Source of the DNA: Branchipolynoe longqiensis
Lineage: Eukaryota; Annelida; Polychaeta; Phyllodocida; Polynoidae
Reading direction: 5' to 3'
Length of the DNA stretch: 64,000 bases
Assembly (NCBI GenBank): GCA_030323885.1
Contig: CM059193.1
Span: forward strand, 77,775,447 to 77,839,446
The notes under the pieces were generated by a model. The model did not search any database and was not told where the DNA came from. It was given only the letters and a program-made list of their open reading frames with translations. Within the stretch, counting starts at the first letter, position 1, and each line of letters starts with the position of its first letter. The position numbers and the translations under genes are program-made. Shown here in pieces: positions 31,258 through 42,454 of the stretch.

Positions 31258-31378
31258 TTGAGAAGTCTGTGCTGATGCTGTACTTTATCGGGGAGTCAGT
31301 CGGCCACCGTGTCTGTTCTCGAAGATGTACTGAACCGGATATAGAACGTTTTATTCTTGTCTGGCCCTTTTGTTCTGC
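31258..31378 (-). CDS. astacin gene exon 4: maturation site and enzyme N-terminus
   Basis: The acceptor CATTCCTTCTAG precedes 31378 and the donor TCAA|GTAGGTAC follows 31258. Entry is phase 0 and exit phase 1. It encodes TRIKRSISGS, where RIKR fits the R-x-K/R-R furin-type site that releases the propeptide, and TRWPTDSPIKYSIS, matching the RWP-x-x-x-I-x-Y start of mature astacins. The split codon A|GT joins exon 5. Confidence 0.85.
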
Positions 31379-31719
31379 CTAGAAGGAATGACAACAGAAA
31401 TCATTTACCTCCTATCCAAAGGCGGATGCAACTTCTTCTTTTTTTGCAGGCAGAGTGGGGGCGCATGCCCAGACAAGTTAATGTTATACAGACAGGTGGC
31501 GCCACAATTGGCCTGAGGTTGTCAGAGGATGGCAATCGATGACCAATAATTAATTATAAGAACTCTGCAATAGATGACTGAGGGTGGAGAATAAAATAGG
31601 CTATGGTGGAAAGCTTCCAATTATTTATACTGCTATACTGCTTGTACATCATATATATATTATATTCTCACCAAAAAACCATGTCCAAATAAAAATGATG
31701 TTTAGACAAGCTTTAATCG

Positions 31720-32466
31720 CATCATCGCAAACCTAGAATTTAAAAACTCACTAAGAGTACATCGGATTGGGCAGGCCCTTATGCAGTTGCAGTAAAGTAT
31801 GTTGCATGGCATCACCATACCGTAAGTGGCAGACCACCGAACCCTCAGCCTAAGTTCTCCCCCCCCCCCTTTTTTTGTATGTGTTTCTGTTCCTCTGTTA
31901 TTTCCAGTCAACCATATACAATGACAGAGACAGTCCAAATAAAAATGTAAAATTTAAGACCTAAATGCACTGGGATTGGTCCCACTGCTTCACTGGTCAC
32001 AGCTGGTCCAGTGTATTATTAACAACCCCACCCCAACAACATAATTCATAAACTCACATAACTAACTACACTAGAGTTACACTAGAATATTTCTAACAAA
32101 CTGACATTTATATACCGCTTGCCTAACTGCAACTGAACATTAAAACTTACTACAACTTTACCAACTGAATACAGAAGATAACTTCTGCTTACATTCTAAA
32201 TACTATGTAAATACTCACATTGATATGACTAATATTGATCTAGTTATATGACACTCCTGTTACAATATTGATATGGACATTTTGGGTTCCAGAATTCCAT
32301 TGTGTTAAATGCTGCAAATTGTGTATTCAACCATTATTGTATACCTTATTCCATATACCTTTTGTGTAAATAACCCTGAATTGAAAAATGGCTGGCAGAC
32401 CGGTGCTTCGGTACTGACAAAAGACTTATTCAGCAGAATAAACATATTTACCAAAAAAAATAAAAA
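31720..32466 (+). mobile_element. LINE 3' tail (family L-A), copy 2
   Basis: It begins in the last coding part (LEFKNSLRVHRIGQALMQLQ then stop), followed by the same 3' UTR as 50220-50885 and an AATAAACATATTTACC end with an A-rich tail. Confidence 0.75.
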
Positions 32467-32839
32467 AAGTAGCGGTAATGAATAAGTCAATGCAGGCACG
32501 CCTAGATAAAACATTCACTCCTACGCCGAGTAGAGGTGAAGAACAACCCATTAGAAAAAGTGGCGAATGGTTGGGTAAATGAAATGAGCACATATGCTTA
32601 ATAAGTGCACCAGTATCTAAGTGATATATGCATAATCAAATCTAGATAAGTGTCTTGGTTTTGACAAATTGATATTACAGTTTAGCCTGCCCCACCTATC
32701 TTCTAACTTTTGAACTAAATTGAAACCGATGCTGCCACCTTGTGGGTTCTTGTCCAGTCTATGACGTCACAGCGAGCAACACATTCGCTCACTTGCCGAC
32801 TGGACACAAACCCACGAACACCACCCGACCACCAATACT

Positions 32840-32990
32840 CCTGTCTCGTCGTTAATTTGGATTAACCAACTTTGGTTTAACCAAGTTTTCTATATGATAA
32901 ATGGTAGTATCTTGCCGGGCTGCCGAAAAGAGTTTGGATTAACCGATCATTTGGTTTAACCAAGCTTGGTTTAACGGGGTTATACTGTAT
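32840..32990. mobile_element. fragment with pogo/Tigger-like terminal repeat
   Basis: The right end, complemented, reads CAGTATAACCCCGTTAAACC, like pogo/Tigger termini. Internal GGTTTAACCAAG/GATTAACC words repeat. The left end is unclear. Confidence 0.4.
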
Positions 32991-33018
32991 ACAGCTATAA
33001 TCTAAATTCAATCAATAC

Positions 33019-33132
33019 CTCCCTGTCCATCATGACTGCCTCTTCTTGTTTACAGTCCTCGAGGCCTCTCAGCGCCGACATCTTATCGTGGCATATATCG
33101 TCCATTGCACAATCTGATGAAGCAGTAGCAAG
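33019..33132 (-). CDS. astacin gene exon 3: second Cys-bearing propeptide exon
   Basis: The acceptor GCCTTGTTGCAG precedes 33132 and the donor GAG|GTATTGAT follows 33019. Both borders are phase 0 (38 codons). It encodes LATASSDCAMDDICHDKMSA and then GLEDCKQEE. The pattern C-x5-C-x12-C and the lead-in ATAxSxCxM resemble exon 2, so the two look like a duplicated exon. The function is unknown; a resemblance to GDNF-receptor/GAS1-type short Cys motifs is possible but weak. Confidence 0.7.
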
Positions 33133-33534
33133 CTGCAACAAGGCAAAATAATGGGTGTCAACATTTGTAATACAAAACTTGACATAAACATTGGATTCAA
33201 ACCTCAACATTTTTTTTTTTACCTTCCTACTTTTTTGTTCATTGCTCCGAAATCATGTCATCACAAGAAAAGTGGAATTAGTGAACATTACAGTCTATCG
33301 CACACCCAACAGGTAGGCATCAGTTGGAGGAAATGGCTTTATTCCGGGCAGCCCCCGGGGGCTTTACATTTTTCATGTTTGGCATCCGAATGCTGCAGGG
33401 AAAAGGTCATGTGGTGATTGGAGTGGTGAGGGATGTGAGTGAGGTGAGGGGAGATGAGACAAGTGAATAATTGATGTGAACAGAATAATGACAGAGCACC
33501 TAGCTGGTAGCAACAGTTACTTAATTATTAACCG

Positions 33535-33850
33535 TACTAATGATGCATATGGTTTTAATCAATCAATAGGATACAGCTATAATAGGCCTTGGACCCGTTA
33601 GCCGCTCGTAATTAGTAGAAATGGAGACAGTTCATCAGATGTGGTGGATCATAGCAACTGTCACTGGCTCCAAGATATATGTAATGCTTGGCCAGTATGC
33701 ATCCAGTCGGGACTTGAAACAGTTCACTGATTCCGCTGCTAAGACACTCTCCGGCAGGTCATTCCACAGGTCAACCACCCTAAAGGCGAAAAAGTTGTGT
33801 CACAGGTCCAGTCTGGAGCACAGCTTCCTCAGCTTCATGTGATAATTAAA
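33535..33850 (-). mobile_element. LINE (CR1/L2-like) 3' fragment
   Basis: The minus-strand reading FFAFRVVDLWNDLPESVLAA then FKSRLDAYW is the usual C-terminus of CR1/L2-type reverse transcriptases. Its 3' end shares the GGTCCAAGGCCTATTATAGC plus ATTG tail seen at 12495-12546. Confidence 0.7.
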
Positions 33851-34429
33851 ATGTTATTACATTATGTAATGTCTAGTATAAGGATTACAATGTTAAATGT
33901 CATGAATTAAAATGTTATTAAATTATATAATCTAATATCTTAAGATCTCGGCAGAGTGGGTGGGTGGGGAAAAAGAGGTTAGTCGTCAGACCGGTGGAGA
34001 TGAGCAGAGTGACCAGGTTACTTGGGAAGCTGAGGTGGCTCGGCTTCGGATGAGTGTGATTGGGTGCTGAGAGAGCGTGTGTCATGGGAGGTGATGAATG
34101 GAAAGGGTGTAGTGAGGAGGCGCGGCATGATTGGCATGTGGTATATTGGTTGCGGCTCTCTTTCTGGCGAAACACCCCACCCCACCCCACCCCGGCCGGT
34201 GGCTCGGGGATGGAGAGGGGGAAGGGGGGGGGAGAGGGGGGGAACGGCTTCACTGTCTAATGTGTCCTGCAATGGCCCCTAATGAGATCCAGCTCATTCA
34301 AAACAATTACAATTATTTTCAGGTAACAATCTTTTATTTTACTTGCATTTTTGGATTGGCGTTTACATGGTTTTGCACCTGAACTCTTCATTTGTACCAG
34401 ATTACACCCCAGACGCGAACGCTAGTGTG

Positions 34430-34610
34430 GGATGTTATGGGATCTATCCCAGGCTGAGTCAAACCAAAGAAAATTCATACTTGTCACTTCCTATGCATGG
34501 CATTCGACATCGCTAGGATAATGACTCCTTAGCACACCCTCAGGATACTGTGACTCAGTAGGATACTGTTTAGTGGCGCTGACAGAATTGGTCGCAATGT
34601 TGGGATTTCA
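34430..34610 (+). mobile_element. SINE family A fragment
   Basis: GAGTCAAACCAAAGAAAATT and CTCAGGATACTGTGACTCAG blocks; diverged and truncated. Confidence 0.5.
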
Positions 34611-34639
34611 CTTGATTCAAATGGAGCAACTTGCCCCAT

Positions 34640-36589
34640 TAACTGTATCGAAGGTTATGTGCACCATAGTAATAAGCATACAGTAGGATTAAATGTACGA
34701 TATCAATAAGTCTGTAACATGTTTAAATATACCATATCAATTAGCATATAGTAGATGTATAATTATGTACTATACCAGTAAGTGCATAATAATATGCATC
34801 ATACAAATAAGTCTATGGCCTCGCCGTGAATATGGCCTATGCTGCCGACACAGCGTAAAGCAACTACCAATCTATCAATGAGTCTATGGTAGGTTTAAAC
34901 AGATGTATCATCCCGATAACATATATAGGTTCATACCTACATAGGTTCATACGTACCATATCAATAAGCGCATACTAGGTTTACATATAGCATATTGATA
35001 AATGCATAGATATATGGTAGGTGTATGTACGATAATAATAAGTGCATAACCGGTTTAAATGTACCTGGTCAATAAGTTCATAACAGGTTTAAATGTATCT
35101 TGTCAATAAGCACATAACAGGTTTAAATGTATATTGTCAATAAGTGGATAACAGGTTTAAATGTATATTGTCAATAAGTTCATAACAGGTTTAAATGTAT
35201 ATTGTCAATAAGTGCATAACAGGTTTAAATGTATATTGTCAATAAATGTGTAACAGGTTTAAATGTATCTTGTCAATAAGTGCATACCAGGTTTAAATGT
35301 ATCTTGTCAATAAGTGCATAACAGGTTTAAATGTATCTTGTCAATAAGTGCATAACGGGTTTAAATGTATATTGTCAATAAGTGCATACCAGGTTTAAAT
35401 GTATATTGTCAATAAGTGCATAACAGGTTTAAATGTATCTTGTCAATAAGCGCATAACAGGTTTAAATGTATATTGTCAATAAGTGTATAACAGCTTTAA
35501 ATGTATCTTGTTAATAACTGCATAACAGGTTTAAATGTATATTGTCAGTAAGTGTATAACAGGTTTAAATGTATATTGTCAATAAGTGTATAACAGGTTT
35601 AAATGTATATTGTCAATAAGTGCATAACAGGTTTAAATGTATATTGTCAATAAGTGTATAACAGGTTTAAATGTATCTTGTTAATAACTGCATAACAGGT
35701 TTAAATGTATATTGTCAGTAAGTGTATAACAGGTTTAAATGTATATTGTCAATAAGTGCATAACAGGTTTAAATGTATCTTGTCAATAAGTGCAAAGCAG
35801 GTTTAAACGTAGCAAATAAATAAGCGCATGAAAAGGTTGTTTGTTGTTGTTGTACGTCCTAGCAACATGTAAGGTTGCATCTGGACGGGGCATACTAGGT
35901 TTAATATGCACAATATGAATAAGTGCGTAGTAGGCTTATATATGGCATATGTAAGAGCATCTAATATACTTATATGTAGCATGCATAAGAGCATATAGTA
36001 GGTTTACATGTGGTATATATAAGAACATATAGTAGCCATAAAAACACATATACTTGAGCATATTTTAGGCTTATAAATATATGGCATAGATAAGATTAAG
36101 AGCACCCAATGAGCTTATATATGGCATATATAAGAGTACATATTAGGCTTATACAAGGCATATAGGAGAGCATTTAGTAGGCTTATATATGGTATGCGTG
36201 GGAGCATATAGTAGGCTTATATATGAAATATATGGGAGCATATAGTATTCTTATATATGGGAACATTTAGTAGGCTTATATATGGTATGAATGGGAGCAT
36301 ATAGTAGGCATATATATGGTATGTATGGGAGCATATAGTAGGCTTATATATGATATATATAGGAGCATATAGTATTCTTATATATGGTATATATGGGAAC
36401 AGTTACTAGGCTTATATATGGTATGTATGGGAGTATATAGTAGGCATATATATGGTATCTATGGGAGGATATAGTAGGCTTATATGGTATATATAGGAGC
36501 GTTTAGTAGGCTTATATATGGTATATATGGGAGCATTTAGTAGGCTTATATATGGTATATATGGGAGCATTTCGTAGGCTTATATGTAC
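34640..36589. repeat. minisatellite field, 34-bp and 36-bp units
   Basis: Degenerate units at 34640-35040; a regular array of about 23 units with a 34-bp period (AGGTTTAAATGTATATTGTC AATAAGTGCATAAC) at 35040-35815; a short reverse SINE scrap at 35838-35890; then units of about 36 bp (GCATATAGTAGGCTTATATA core) to 36589. Both unit types share a GCATA-TAG-AGGnTTA-AT-TG-TAT skeleton and probably have a common origin. The array ends exactly at the exon 2 donor. Confidence 0.85.
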
Positions 36590-36730
36590 CATATCCTTGA
36601 AGACCACGTCTGACATCCTGCTGTTCCGTGGCTTCCGGTGAAGTCTCATCTTGCATTGGTTGTATTCTTTCATGTACAACCTCGTTTCCTTTGGACACTC
36701 CATGTTACATGCACTATCGGCAGTGGCTGG
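36590..36730 (-). CDS. astacin gene exon 2: first Cys-bearing propeptide exon
   Basis: The acceptor TATCCCTCTTGTGTCTGACAG precedes 36730 and the donor GATATG|GTACAT follows 36590. Both borders are phase 0 (47 codons). It encodes PATADSACNMECPKETRLYM, then KEYNQC and a basic tail RLHRKPRNSRM. The cysteine pattern is C-x3-C-x13-C. It lies between signal peptide and furin-like site, so it belongs to the propeptide unless an alternative transcript skips it. The donor nucleotides are also the first minisatellite nucleotides. Confidence 0.7.
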
Positions 36731-36799
36731 CTGTCAGACACAAGAGGGATACATAGAGCTTCACACAATAACTACAACTCAAAGACATGATTCTGCATG

Positions 36800-36965
36800 A
36801 AGTTTATTTTTATTTAACAATGCCTCTAGAGCACATTGATTTTTATCATCGGCTATTGGACGTCAAACATATGGTCATTCTGACATATTTCTTTGGAGGA
36901 AAACCTGCTCCCGCCACATTGGCTACTCCTTCTGATAAGCAACTACGGGTCTTTTATATGCACTA
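36800..36965 (+). mobile_element. molluscan-type SINE, 3'-truncated copy
   Basis: The same body as 2690-2860 (CCTCTAGAGCACATTGAT, ATCGGCTATTGGACGTCAAA) ends at GGTCTTTTATATGCACTA. Confidence 0.7.
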
Positions 36966-37104
36966 CTCATAAGTTTGCTTACCGCAGCAATGATAATAGC
37001 GGAAACACAATCTGAATTGTCCAATGGTTAGACATGGCTGAAAAGATGGCCCACATATGCCAGAAGGAAAGATGCACAGATGGACGGCAGAGACACTAGT
37101 GTTA

Positions 37105-37534
37105 AACCCAAGTCACACCTACCCGGATGAGCCCCGGATTTTAAGCCGAACCGCCCCCAGACCACTCCCCCGGACCACCCCGTACCGCCCCGGATAAAAT
37201 CGCTATTTTTGGTCATTTTTGCCTCGCTTTCACACCTACCCAGATGAGCCACGGTCCACAGCCATGGATTACTCCCGGATCAGCCCCGGACGACCCACGG
37301 ACAACCCCCGGACTACTCCCAGAGGATAAAATGACCCGAACTGCCCCGGACGAGACACGGACGTTTTAATATGTCTAAAACATCCGTGGCCGACCCCGGA
37401 TGAGGCCGGACCAGCCAAGGATCACCAAGGATCACCAAGTATCACCAAGGACCAGCCACGGAGGAGCCACGGATCACGCCGGATCACGGTCCAGGACTCG
37501 TACGGTCCCTGATCCGGGTAGGTGTGACCTAGGC
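37105..37534. mobile_element. MITE M2, CCCCGGA-iterating, TTA target site
   Basis: TTA flanks it at 37102-37104 and 37535-37537. The inverted ends share GTCACACCTACCCGGAT. The interior is built of CCCCGGAnnACCC, CCACGGAnnACC and GGATCACCAA words related to the end of the TIR. No ORF is believable. Confidence 0.8.
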
Positions 37535-37659
37535 TTAGCAGCACAGAACAGCACAGCCGTCATGAAGGCTGCGAGGGACTGCGGTAAAATGCGGGGCACG
37601 GGGCAGCAGCCATGCGATGCTGGGCAGCAACATGCGGGGCACCAGGCAGTGACAGGCGG

Positions 37660-39245
37660 GACACCGGGCACACCACACGAACCAGCAACATGCGGGGCAC
37701 CGGGCAGGGACACCGGGGACAGCGGGCAGCACCGTGGTACGCCAGGCCACCATGCGTACCAGCAACATGCGGGGTACTGGGCAGTGACAGGTGGGACACC
37801 GGATAGCACCGTGGTACACTGGGCCACCACACGTACCAGCAACATGCGGGTCACCGGGCAGTGACAGGTGGGACACCGGGCAACACCGTGGTACGCCGGG
37901 CCACCACGCGTACCAGCAACATGCGGGGTACTGGGCAGTGACAGGCGGAACACCGGGCAGCACCGTGGTACACTGGACCACCACGCGTACCAGCAACATG
38001 CTGCGCACCGGGCAGTGACAGGTGGGACACCGGGCAACACCGTGGTACGCCGGGCCATCACGCGTACCAGCAACATGCGGGGTACTGGGCAGTGACAGGC
38101 GGGACACCGGGCAGCACCGTGGTATGCCGGGCCTCCACGCGTACCAGCAACATGCGGGGTACTGGGCAGTGACAGGTGGGACACCGGACAGAACCATGGT
38201 ACACCGAGCCACCACGCGTACCAGCAACATGCGGGGTACTGGGCAGTGACAGGCGGGACACCGGACAGAACCATGGTACACTGGGACACCACGCGTACTA
38301 GCAACATGCGGGGCACCGGGCAGTGACAGGTGGGACACCGGACAGCACCGTGGTACACCGGACCACCACACGAACCAGCAACATGCGGGGCGCCGGGCAG
38401 TGACAGGCGGGACACCGGGCAGCACCGTGGTACACGAGTCTCACCGCTTACCAGCAACATGCGGGGTACTGGGCAGTGACAGGCGGGACACCGGACAGAA
38501 CCATGGTACACCGGGCCACCACGCGTACTAGCAACATGCGGGGAACCGGGCAGTGACAGGTGGGACACCGGACAGCACCGTGGTACACCGGACCACCACA
38601 CAAACCAGCAACATGCGGGGCATCGGGCAGTGACAGGTGGGACACCGGGCAGCACTGTGGTACGCCGGGCCACCATGCGAACCAGCAACATGCAGGGCAC
38701 CGGGCAGTGACAGGCGGGACACCGGGCCGCACCGTGATACGCCGGGCCACCACGCGTACCAGCAACATGCGGGGCACCGGGCAGTGACAGGTGGGACACC
38801 GGGCAGCAGCATAGCACACCGGGCCACCACTCGAACCAGCAACATGCAGGGCACTGGGCAGTGACAGACGGGACACCGGGCAGCACCGTGGTATGCCGGG
38901 CCACCATGCGTCCCAGCAACATGCGGGGCAACGGGCAGTGACAGGCGGGACACCGGGCAGCACCGTGGTACGCCAGGCCACCACGCGAACCAGCAACATG
39001 CGGGGCACTGGGCAGCAACACACAGGGCACCAGGACATGACATGCAGGGCACCGGGCAGCGGCCGCAGGATGCCGGGCAGCAGCCCTGGGTCGCCGGGCA
39101 GCAACACATGGGACGCCGGGCAGAAACACACAGGGCATGTGTCAAGGGCCGTGTGGCGCCGGGCCACCACGCGAACCAGCAACGTGCGGGACACCGGGCA
39201 GCAACACGCGGAGCACCGGGCAGTAATCACCGGAAACCAGGCCAC
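37660..39245. repeat. 77-bp GC- and CpG-rich minisatellite
   Basis: The unit starts ACCAGCAACATGCGGGGCAC and ends CCACCACGCGT. The period is exactly 77 bp (for example 37758, 37835) for about 17 units, then irregular copies to 39245. Because 77 is not divisible by 3, each frame repeats only every 231 bp, yet several frames stay open for hundreds of codons (for example 37474-39138 minus). Located in intron 1 of the astacin gene. Confidence 0.9.
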
Positions 39246-39264
39246 GTGAGGCCATGTGGACATT

Positions 39265-39590
39265 TTTTTCACTTGTTGAGGTTTTACATCCGTGCAACAC
39301 CTATGGTCATATCAGGACGGGTACCAACTTGTGACAATGCGCATTAATGATGACGTTATAGTGCTGCCCCATGCCGCCGGCATGATGTCCCGATATCCCA
39401 TTCAGTCACATTTTTATCCTGACACTGAGCTAAACAGCCCTTGCCCTATCCATGGCAATGCCGAGAGCCATGTCAGGTAGCAACAAGTATCATTTTTGTA
39501 AGTCATCGATTTGACTTGATTGAGTTTCGAACTCCCGACTTCCATACGGACAGCCTGAGCTCTCCCAATTCGGCTACCGTGTCCGGTTGC
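39265..39590 (-). mobile_element. SINE family A (minus)
   Basis: Reverse copy from TTTTACATCCGTGCAACACC to CCCAATTCGGCTACCG, abutting the 77-bp array. Confidence 0.7.
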
Positions 39591-40164
39591 CACATGAAAA
39601 ACAAGATGAGATGTGTAACAAGACGAGACGTGACTAGACCAGAGGTCACGTCATGACATGATACAACATTAACCAGGTAAAAAACAACATTATATAAATA
39701 TATCTATTATAGATAGTCTGTATATCAGAAAGAATCGCATAGCATAGGCCCTAATAATTATATAGAAGTGAGATGGCATTATTTATACTCTCATAATGCA
39801 TTATACTTTTTATAGAATATATATATACAGCGCTTTGTTACGAAACTCCCTATAGAGGGAGTGCACGTGATGTCATCACTCAGTGGTCAGCCATCTTGGA
39901 TTACAAGCACCCTCGCCTACCCATGTTGTGAATGTATGCTGATGCAGTAAAACAGTTTTCTTGTGTTCTGAGCGATTCTGGACAGTTTACATCCAATGTG
40001 TTTACTTACAGCACATTAACAACAACGTCTGATGCCAAACTGCTCAAAACAGTGACAAATAAACCAACAAATTGGTAAATAAGCACAATGTAGACAGTTG
40101 CAAGCCTTCTGTATCTAATCCAATATGGCCACCGAAAGTTGTATTGTTAATGTTATGTCCTTAC

Positions 40165-40350
40165 ACCCCCTCTATACATAGTGTCACTATTATTAAGTTG
40201 ACCGACCATGATGGTGATCGGCATCTCCAGTTGTTGACCTCCATGAGCAGCGCCGTTGACGGCAGTCTCGTGAACTAGCGCCAGGAGGAAAAGCACACAC
40301 CACATCCTGCCACGTAGGGCTGCTATCGTCAGACCGTTCACTTGTAGCAT
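40165..40350 (-). CDS. astacin gene exon 1: start codon and signal peptide
   Basis: ATG at 40350 with a second in-frame ATG at 40305. The second gives MWCVLFLLALVHETAVNG, a standard signal peptide with probable cleavage near AVNG|A. The exon continues QLNNSDTMYRGG with an N-x-S site and most likely ends GGT|GTAAGG in phase 0, matching exon 2. An earlier, weaker GT at 40206 is possible. The downstream ATG fits a short signal peptide better; the upstream one would add 15 residues. Confidence 0.65.
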
Positions 40351-40509
40351 CCGTCCTAAGTGATTTCTGGGTGCATTAAAAAACACACAAACACAAACAA
40401 AGAAGGTAACTGAGTGACAATGCAAGAACAGCAGAGATGAAGTGTACGACGTATATGTGGGTCATTCTCTGAAACTGGGCACCACATATTGGGTTTTCAT
40501 ATTACGATG

Positions 40510-40860
40510 GTTGGTTGGTTGTTGGAGTTTTATGTTCTAGCAATATTTATGATCACATCAGGACAGGTACCGACTTGTGACAGTGCACATTCATGGCGAC
40601 TTTATAATGCCACCACACTGGGAGACCAAGCTGCCAGCACCATGTCCTGATATCTCACTCAGTCACATTATCCCGACACTGAGCCAAACCAGTCATTCCC
40701 CTATCCTGATAATACCAATCACCTGGCTAGGAAGCAACAAGTATACATTTTTAAGTCATTGGTGTGATTCGACCAGGGTTCGAATGGATTCGAATCACAC
40801 AATCTACCAAAATGAGAGATGGACGCTCAACTCATTCGGTCATCCCGTCTGGTCTATCAT
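40510..40860 (-). mobile_element. SINE family A (minus)
   Basis: GTTGGTTGTTGGAGTTTTAT at the left, TGTGACAGTGCACATTCATG near 40577, tRNA-like end CTCATTCGGTCATCCCGTCT near 40830. Confidence 0.75.
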
Positions 40861-41519
40861 GATGGGAATACATCATTGTTTCTTCCTTCGGTAGCAAGTC
40901 AAATAATTAGGCCTATTGTTGCCTATGTGTGTTAAGCGTGTTAGCAATAGTACATGGACTTAATCTATTCCACAAAATGTATCAAAAGAATGCTCATGTG
41001 ATTTTGTCCTAAAGTGAAAATGTGAAAATTTATAATTCGACACAATGCATTTACCCAAGCTTGTTGGAACCTTTTTTTCTTGTAAGACATAATCTTTTTT
41101 GCTTAACTGTAATCAATAAAACCTTGTTTGAATTTGTTGTGTATTTTAAGATGATCTTCTGGATGTGTGTTTAATTTTCATGTTACACAAGTGATTTTAT
41201 CATATAGCTCAAGCTGTATAAGATCAAAATAAAAAATGTAGAACAGCTTTTTTTCCAACTTTGACATACACACAATATGGAAGCCTTCATATGAACATAG
41301 ATTCTGCTATTATTTGGAATGCTTTCAGTATTGGTGTCCATGTCATACCTTGGTTCCCAGTTTCAGAGAACGATCCATGTACCACTAGATTTAGAGCTGG
41401 TCAATTTGCCATGGAGATAGAGACTGATGACTGGCTTAAGTATCGGTGCAGATAAACTACCAAGGTGCTTGGGTCAGCAGATTAAATGCGAAGCCCAGTA
41501 GCTATCTCTGGCGCAGGAC
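40861..41519. other. upstream region of the astacin gene, nothing specific recognised
   Basis: AT-rich; no convincing core promoter or exon. The true promoter could lie anywhere upstream of 40350, including in SINE sequence. Confidence 0.3.
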
Positions 41520-41825
41520 ATGAATAGAGTCGGTAGAGTGCAGACTGCCCTGTGGAAAATCGGGAGTTCGATTCCTGGTAGAGTCAAACCAATGACTTAC
41601 AAAATTGATACTTGTCGTTTCCTAGCCTGGTGCTTGGCATTAATAGGAGAAGGCAAGGACTGGTTAGCTCAATGTGACTGAGTGGGATATCATGTCATGG
41701 TGCCTGTTGCCTGGTCTCCCAGTGGGGCGCAGCATTATAAAGTCACCATGAGTGTGGACTGTCACAAGTAGGTACCCACCCTGATATGACCTTGGATGAT
41801 GCCAGGACCTAAAACTTCAACAACT
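41520..41825 (+). mobile_element. SINE family A (+)
   Basis: Nearly complete: GTAGAGTCAAACCAATGACT, GGACTGGTTAGCTCAATGTG, AAGTCACCATGAGTGTGGAC, ending near GCCAGGACCTAAAA. Confidence 0.8.
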
Positions 41826-42019
41826 AACCAGTCATGAATAGTGTTCCATATTGCATACACCAGTTCCGCATTTTTGCAATGGCAGGGGCAAGAAGTACCT
41901 GTATTATGCTATTATGCCATTAAACATCAAATGTGACCACGATATGTCATCTGCGATATTCTGTCGGTCATGCCAAGGAATACTAGTAGGCCTAGTACTT
42001 TTTGACCTGATACTACTTT

Positions 42020-42380
42020 GTATATTTTGTTACAGAAGAAAGCGGTGACTACAGAAGAAAGCAGTGACTACAGAAGAAAGCAGTTAGAATTGTTTGCAAC
42101 ATTGGACATCGAGAGCACATTAATAAGCTGTTCTTTGATCTTCATCTATTAAAATTAATAGACTTGGTTAAGATCAAATCTAGTATGATAATTTACAATG
42201 CAAACAACTGCCAAAAAAATCGACAGTCTTTATTCGAAATAAGTTCAGATAGTAGCCATGGTACAAGGCAGAGTAACAACCTAAGACAAGTATTTGGAAG
42301 AACAACTTTAAAGTCTCAATGTATATCTATATGTGGTATACAAATATGGAATTCACTTGACGATAGTATCAAATGTTAAA
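42020..42380 (+). mobile_element. LINE (jockey/Rex-like) ORF2 C-terminal fragment
   Basis: The frame reads KKAVRIVCNIGHREHINKLF, then LLKLIDLVKIKSSMIIYNA and later GIQIWNSLDDSIK: the region after the RT palm found in jockey-like LINE proteins. A 20-bp unit GAAGAAAGCAGTGACTACA is tandemly repeated at about 42031-42087. Confidence 0.6.
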
Positions 42381-42454
42381 AAAAAATCTATATGTTTCAA
42401 CGAATGTATAAAAAGAAAATATTTAAGCATTACCAGATGGAAATACATAGTAGT

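Larger units (their letters stand above)
1420..40350 (-). other. secreted astacin metalloprotease gene (12 exons, 3' end outside window)
   Basis: Twelve minus-strand exons with AG/GT borders join without a frame break into about 532 codons. Order: signal peptide; two short exons with similar three-Cys patterns; an R-x-K-R cleavage site; astacin (M12A) catalytic domain; EGF-like module; four-Cys CUB domain. Astacins are zinc endopeptidases of the extracellular space, acting on matrix, cuticle or developmental substrates. The catalytic motif HExxHxxGxxHE is intact, as are the methionine-turn region and the four structural cysteines, so the gene looks functional. The chain ends in phase 1 at 1420, so more exons are expected to the left. 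No typical FEGD propeptide motif was seen. Exons between those listed could have been missed, and the substrate is unknown. Confidence 0.85.

Noticed and set aside
34640..36590. Regular array resembling a CRISPR (34-36 bp units)
   Set aside because: Units are contiguous tandem repeats without unique spacers, and the context is an animal intron.
37474..39138. 554-codon minus-strand ORF (and several overlapping frames) in the 77-bp array
   Set aside because: Same explanation: a CpG-rich tandem repeat lacking stops. All three frames on both strands are long, which argues against coding.
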